NCBI GenBank assembly: GCA_011049385.1
Contig: DSBX01000149.1
Span: forward strand, 1 to 8,771
Direction of reading: 5' to 3'
Origin: Caldifarciminota bacterium
GTDB lineage: Bacteria > Hydrothermota > Tepidihabitantia > Tepidihabitantales > Tepidihabitantaceae
Length of the DNA: 8,771 nucleotides
Shown: piece by piece, positions 6,277 to 8,771 of the stretch
Numbering within the stretch: position 1 is the first letter of the stretch
How the letters are laid out: every line of letters starts with the position of its first letter
Position numbers and translations under genes: made by a program
The notes under the pieces: generated by a model
The model's input: the letters and a program-made list of their open reading frames with translations, nothing else
Database searches by the model: none
Told to the model about the DNA's origin: nothing

Positions 6277-6849
6277 ATGAAGCGTGCATACAGGCACTGG
6301 TCGCGGGACGAAGTCGTCCGAGAGATTCGCAATCTGGCCGAGCGCGGTTTGCCCCTTAACGCCGGGCACGTCGCCCGGAGTTCTCCGGCGCTGGCCTACG
6401 CCGCCCGCAAGTATCTCGGCGGTTGGGAGCGGGCGGTGGCGGCCGCCGGGCTGGATTACGAGAAGATTCGGCGCAAGAACTTCTGGAGCCGCCAGCGGAT
6501 ACTGGCGCGGATCCGCGAACTGGCGGGCGAAGGCAAGCCGCTTCACGTCAGCCATGCCGAGCGCAGTTACCGCGGACTGGTCGGCGCGGCGGCGGTTCGT
6601 TACGGCTCGTGGGGGCAGGCAATCCGCGCCGCCGGGCTTGACTACACGAAGATCAAGCGCCAGCGCGAGTGGTCGAAGAAGGTCATTGTCCGCGAGTTGC
6701 GCCGCCTGCGGCGCGAGGGCGTTGACCTTTCGACGACGACCGAGGTGCGGAAGAAGTGTCGGGTCCTGCACGCCGCCGCGGTTCGTTACTTCGGGAGCTG
6801 GGCCGCGGCGATGCGCGCGGCGCGGCTGGAAAGGTTACTAGACAAATGA
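6277..6849 (+). CDS. Stand-alone triple homing-endonuclease-associated repeat (HNH_repeat-type) protein
   Basis: ATG 6277 has GGAGGT at 6267-6272, 4 bases upstream. The 190-residue protein is almost entirely three tandem units with a 62-residue period: 8-64, 70-126 and 132 to about 188. Each opens with W-S-R/K (W8, W70, W132) and continues through I/V-R-x-L, a turn of the form E-G-x-P-L (G-V-D-L in unit 3), and A-A-x-R/K-Y. It then has G-G/S-W (W50, W112, W175) and, in units 1 and 2, A-A-G-L-D-Y-x-K-I. Basic linkers (RRKNF, KRQRE) join the units. This matches my memory of the homing endonuclease associated repeat family, thought to be small helical DNA-binding modules. No HNH, LAGLIDADG or other nuclease motif is present, nor a signal peptide. 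The third unit is diverged and lacks the LDY end. The stop overlaps the purD start as ATGA, so the two genes are very likely translationally coupled. A DNA- or RNA-binding regulator is a reasonable inference; its actual target is unknown. Confidence 0.85.
   Translation: MKRAYRHWSRDEVVREIRNLAERGLPLNAGHVARSSPALAYAARKYLGGWERAVAAAGLDYEKIRRKNFWSRQRILARIRELAGEGKPLHVSHAERSYRGLVGAAAVRYGSWGQAIRAAGLDYTKIKRQREWSKKVIVRELRRLRREGVDLSTTTEVRKKCRVLHAAAVRYFGSWAAAMRAARLERLLDK
6298..6846 (+). repeat. three in-gene tandem repeats, 186-bp period
   Basis: The units at 6298-6468, 6484-6654 and 6670-6846 encode the three 62-residue modules. Conservation is mainly at protein level, but some DNA identity persists. GCGGTTCGTTAC occurs at 6592-6603 and 6778-6789, exactly 186 bases apart. 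GCCGCCGGGCT is shared by units 1 and 2. Unit 3 gains one codon before G-S-W. Confidence 0.85.
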
Positions 6850-8105
6850 GAATACTCATCGTCGGTTCGGGTGGGCGCGAGCACGCGTTGGCCTGGCAGT
6901 TGGCGCGGCACGGCCACGAGCTGTGGTGCGCGCCGGGGAATGCCGGTACCGCCGGCAACGTTGAAATTGACATTCTCGACAGCCGGGCGCTGGCCGATTT
7001 CTGTGTCCGCGAGCGGGTGGACCTGGCCATCGCCGGTCCCGAGGCGCCGCTCGTTGCCGGGCTGGCCGACGACTTCGCCGCGCGCGGTCTCCGGCTGTTC
7101 GGACCGACCGCGGCCGCGGCCCGGCTCGAAGGCGACAAGGCGTTCGCCAAGCGCCTGATGGCCTCGGCTGGCATCCCGACCGCCGAGTTTGCGGTTTTCG
7201 AAGAGTTCGATGCCGCTAGGGACTACCTGCGCGGCCGGCGCTTTCCGCTGGTGGTGAAGGCGGCCGGGCTGGCCGCGGGCAAGGGTGTCATCGTCTGCCC
7301 GGCCCGGGCCGATGCCGAGCGAGCGCTGACCCAGATGATGAGGTCGCAGACCTTCGGCCCGGCCGGGCTCAAGGTCGTCATCGAGGAGTTTCTCGATGGC
7401 GAGGAGGTTTCAATCATCGGGCTCTGCGACGGCCGGACGGTGCGCTGTCTCGCACCGTCGCAGGACCACAAGCGCCTGCTCGACGGTGACGAGGGGCCGA
7501 ATACCGGCGGTATGGGTGCGTATGCGCCGGCGCCGGCGGCAACGGCGGAGGTCCGGCAGGCGGTTGACGAGCAGGTCTTCCAGCCCCTGCTGGCGGAGCT
7601 TGCCCGCGAGGGCCTGGAGTATCGCGGGGTTATTTACGCCGGGCTGATGCTGACCGCGCGCGGGCTTCGGGTGCTGGAGTTCAACTGCCGCTTCGGTGAC
7701 CCTGAGGCCCAGGTCGTGCTTCCCCTGCTTGAGTCCGACCTCGGCGAGCTGTGCCTCGCCTGCATCGAGGGCCGGCTCGGCGAGGTGGAACTGCACGGGT
7801 CCGGGCGCCACGCGCTCTGCGTCGTGCTGGCTTCGGGCGGATACCCGGACGTCATCCGGCGCGGTCTGCCCATCACCGGCGACCTTGTCGGTGGCGATGA
7901 CGTTGTCGTCTTCCACGCCGGCACAAAACGGGACGGTGACCGGGTCGTGACCTCGGGCGGCCGGGTGCTCGGCGTCACCGGCATTGGTGACAGCCTGTCC
8001 GAGGCGCGGGACCGGGCCTACGCCGCGGTGGCCGGCATCGAGTTCGAGGGCCGCCAGTTCCGGACCGACATCGGCCGTCGCGGGCTTGCGCATAGCGGGG
8101 GCTGA
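6846..8105 (+). CDS. purD: Phosphoribosylamine-glycine ligase (GAR synthetase)
   Basis: Catalyses the second step of de novo purine synthesis: phosphoribosylamine + glycine + ATP to glycinamide ribonucleotide, in the cytoplasm. The 419-residue length is normal for the family. The N-terminal domain begins MRILIVGSGGREHALAW and contains GPEAPLV (64-70). The ATP-grasp region starts near GDKAFAKRLM (96-105). It includes PLVVKAAGLAAGKGV (134-148), the EEFLDGEEVS segment (180-189), QDHKRLLDGDEGPNTGGMG (206-224), and the metal-binding LEFNCRFGDPEAQV (277-290), which contains the GARS signature. The C-terminal domain has SGRHALCVVLASGGYP. Nothing essential seems to be missing. The start at 6846 is fixed by the conserved N-terminus and forms an ATGA overlap with the preceding gene; GGAAAGG at 6828-6834 is a rather distant ribosome site, which suggests dependence on translation of the upstream gene. 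It is followed directly by the Sua5-like/phosphatase gene. Confidence 0.97.
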   Translation: MRILIVGSGGREHALAWQLARHGHELWCAPGNAGTAGNVEIDILDSRALADFCVRERVDLAIAGPEAPLVAGLADDFAARGLRLFGPTAAAARLEGDKAFAKRLMASAGIPTAEFAVFEEFDAARDYLRGRRFPLVVKAAGLAAGKGVIVCPARADAERALTQMMRSQTFGPAGLKVVIEEFLDGEEVSIIGLCDGRTVRCLAPSQDHKRLLDGDEGPNTGGMGAYAPAPAATAEVRQAVDEQVFQPLLAELAREGLEYRGVIYAGLMLTARGLRVLEFNCRFGDPEAQVVLPLLESDLGELCLACIEGRLGEVELHGSGRHALCVVLASGGYPDVIRRGLPITGDLVGGDDVVVFHAGTKRDGDRVVTSGGRVLGVTGIGDSLSEARDRAYAAVAGIEFEGRQFRTDIGRRGLAHSGG

Positions 8106-8111
8106 TTGCCG

Positions 8112-8771
8112 GTGGAGCGACTGAACTTGAACCCCGGGCGTCCGGAGGAACACGCCCGGCGCGTGCAGGCCGCACTCGAACGGGGCCTGGTGCTGGTGCC
8201 TGCGCTTGACGGCCTGGTCGTGCTGGGGCGTGGTCCTGAGGAGCTGACCGCGCGTTTCGGGGCGGCGTATCGTGCCGTCGGCGCCGACGAGGAAGGGCAC
8301 GAGGCGGCCGCACGAGCCCTGGCGGCCGGCGCGGTCGTCCGGTGGCCGGACGAGCGCGGCTGGGCCGGACTGGCGCCGGCGCGGGGGCCGCTTCTTCGCG
8401 TACTGCGGGCGCAGGTCCCGGACCTCGGCCTGAACGTGGTGGACGATCCGGAGGATGTCGAGGAGTTCGCCGCGGGTGACGACCTGGTGCTGGTGTTGGT
8501 TTCGGCCGACCCGGTCGGCCCCGGGCCGACGGTCATTACCCCGGATGCGTCCGGGGCGACAGTTGACAGGAAGGGCAGGCCGGGAATACTTGAGTTGGAA
8601 GCAGGGCTGGGCGGCCCGGTCCGGCTCGGTGAAGGGCTGGCGTTCAGCCTGCTGGTCGTTTGCACCGGGAACATGTGCCGGAGCCCGATGGCCCACGGCG
8701 TGCTGGCGCAGATGCTGGCCGGCGAGCGGGTGTTCGTCTACTCGGCCGGGACCGACGCGCCCGCGGGCGCG
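8112..8771 (+). CDS. Degenerate Sua5/YrdC-like domain fused to a low-molecular-weight phosphatase (3' partial)
   Basis: The frame is open to the window end (220 residues visible). GTG 8112 is preferred because VERLNLNPGRPEE matches the usual Sua5/YrdC opening; TTG 8106, directly after the purD stop, is the alternative. GGGGG at 8097-8101 can serve either. Residues 1 to about 178 follow the YrdC pattern in outline: the N-terminal helix, then LVLVPALDGLVVLG where P-T-D-T-V-Y-G-L-G is usual, then VVRWPDERG and a closing GILELEAG. The K-x-R lysine/arginine motif and the S-A-N motif of active threonylcarbamoyl-AMP synthases are not recognisable, so catalysis is doubtful. From 181 a low-molecular-weight phosphatase begins: VVCTGNMCRSPMA contains the C-x5-R loop with nucleophile C184 and R190, followed by YSAGT (210-214). 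The general-acid aspartate lies beyond the window. In Bacillus, Sua5-type ywlC and arginine phosphatase ywlE are neighbours, which supports a functional link. Tyrosine or arginine phosphatase activity is equally possible. Confidence 0.82.
   Translation, partial: MERLNLNPGRPEEHARRVQAALERGLVLVPALDGLVVLGRGPEELTARFGAAYRAVGADEEGHEAAARALAAGAVVRWPDERGWAGLAPARGPLLRVLRAQVPDLGLNVVDDPEDVEEFAAGDDLVLVLVSADPVGPGPTVITPDASGATVDRKGRPGILELEAGLGGPVRLGEGLAFSLLVVCTGNMCRSPMAHGVLAQMLAGERVFVYSAGTDAPAGA

Noticed and set aside
6183..6332. Extended recombinase start at ATG 6332
   Set aside because: It would overlap the divergent repeat-protein gene by 56 bases, has no ribosome site, and adds 50 residues that do not resemble a Xer N-terminus.
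7410..8696. Long minus-strand ORF (428 codons) opposite purD and the phosphatase fusion
   Set aside because: purD is unmistakable on the plus strand and the Sua5-like/phosphatase frame is open there. The antisense frame is rich in R, P, Q and H, as expected of a shadow.

Overview
The window is GC-rich bacterial DNA, with strong G/C preference at third codon positions, and is densely coded. The secreted proteins at the left carry C-terminal domains of the FlgD-Ig / T9SS type A sorting class. They sit beside a protein built only of homing-endonuclease-associated repeats. This mix is typical of uncultured FCB-group and neighbouring candidate phyla (WOR-3, Eisenbacteria, Latescibacteria-like). 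That placement is an inference from protein style; no rRNA or other decisive marker is present.

Left half (1-5224, all + strand): a secreted-protein region. It opens with the C-terminal 254 residues of a secreted protein cut by the window edge. Next comes a complete paralogue, a secreted M14 zinc carboxypeptidase (910-3156) with a full catalytic set, a beta-sandwich nested in a fibronectin-type domain, and a FlgD-like C-terminal domain. Third is a secreted beta-propeller protein (3255-5224) with eight blade repeats, a CARDB-like domain and a sorting-type tail. This gene is broken by a one-base deletion near 3933-3935, so it reads as two ORFs. A good sigma70-type promoter (TTGACC-16-TATAGT) stands in front of it.

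Right half (5241-8771): housekeeping genes. A XerC-like tyrosine recombinase runs on the minus strand, convergent with the propeller gene. Divergent from it, behind a TTGACA box, is a likely three-gene + strand operon. Its first gene is a 190-residue protein made of three 62-residue homing-endonuclease-associated (HNH_repeat type) units with no nuclease domain. It overlaps purD (glycinamide ribonucleotide synthetase) by ATGA. purD is followed within a few bases by a fusion of a degenerate Sua5/YrdC-like domain with a low-molecular-weight phosphatase domain, cut by the window end.

The points most worth a second look are the stand-alone repeat protein coupled to purD, the Sua5-like/phosphatase fusion with an altered P-loop residue, and the frameshifted propeller gene. 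The nested-domain architecture shared by the two tandem secreted paralogues also merits attention. I found no rRNA, tRNA, CRISPR array or insertion sequence.
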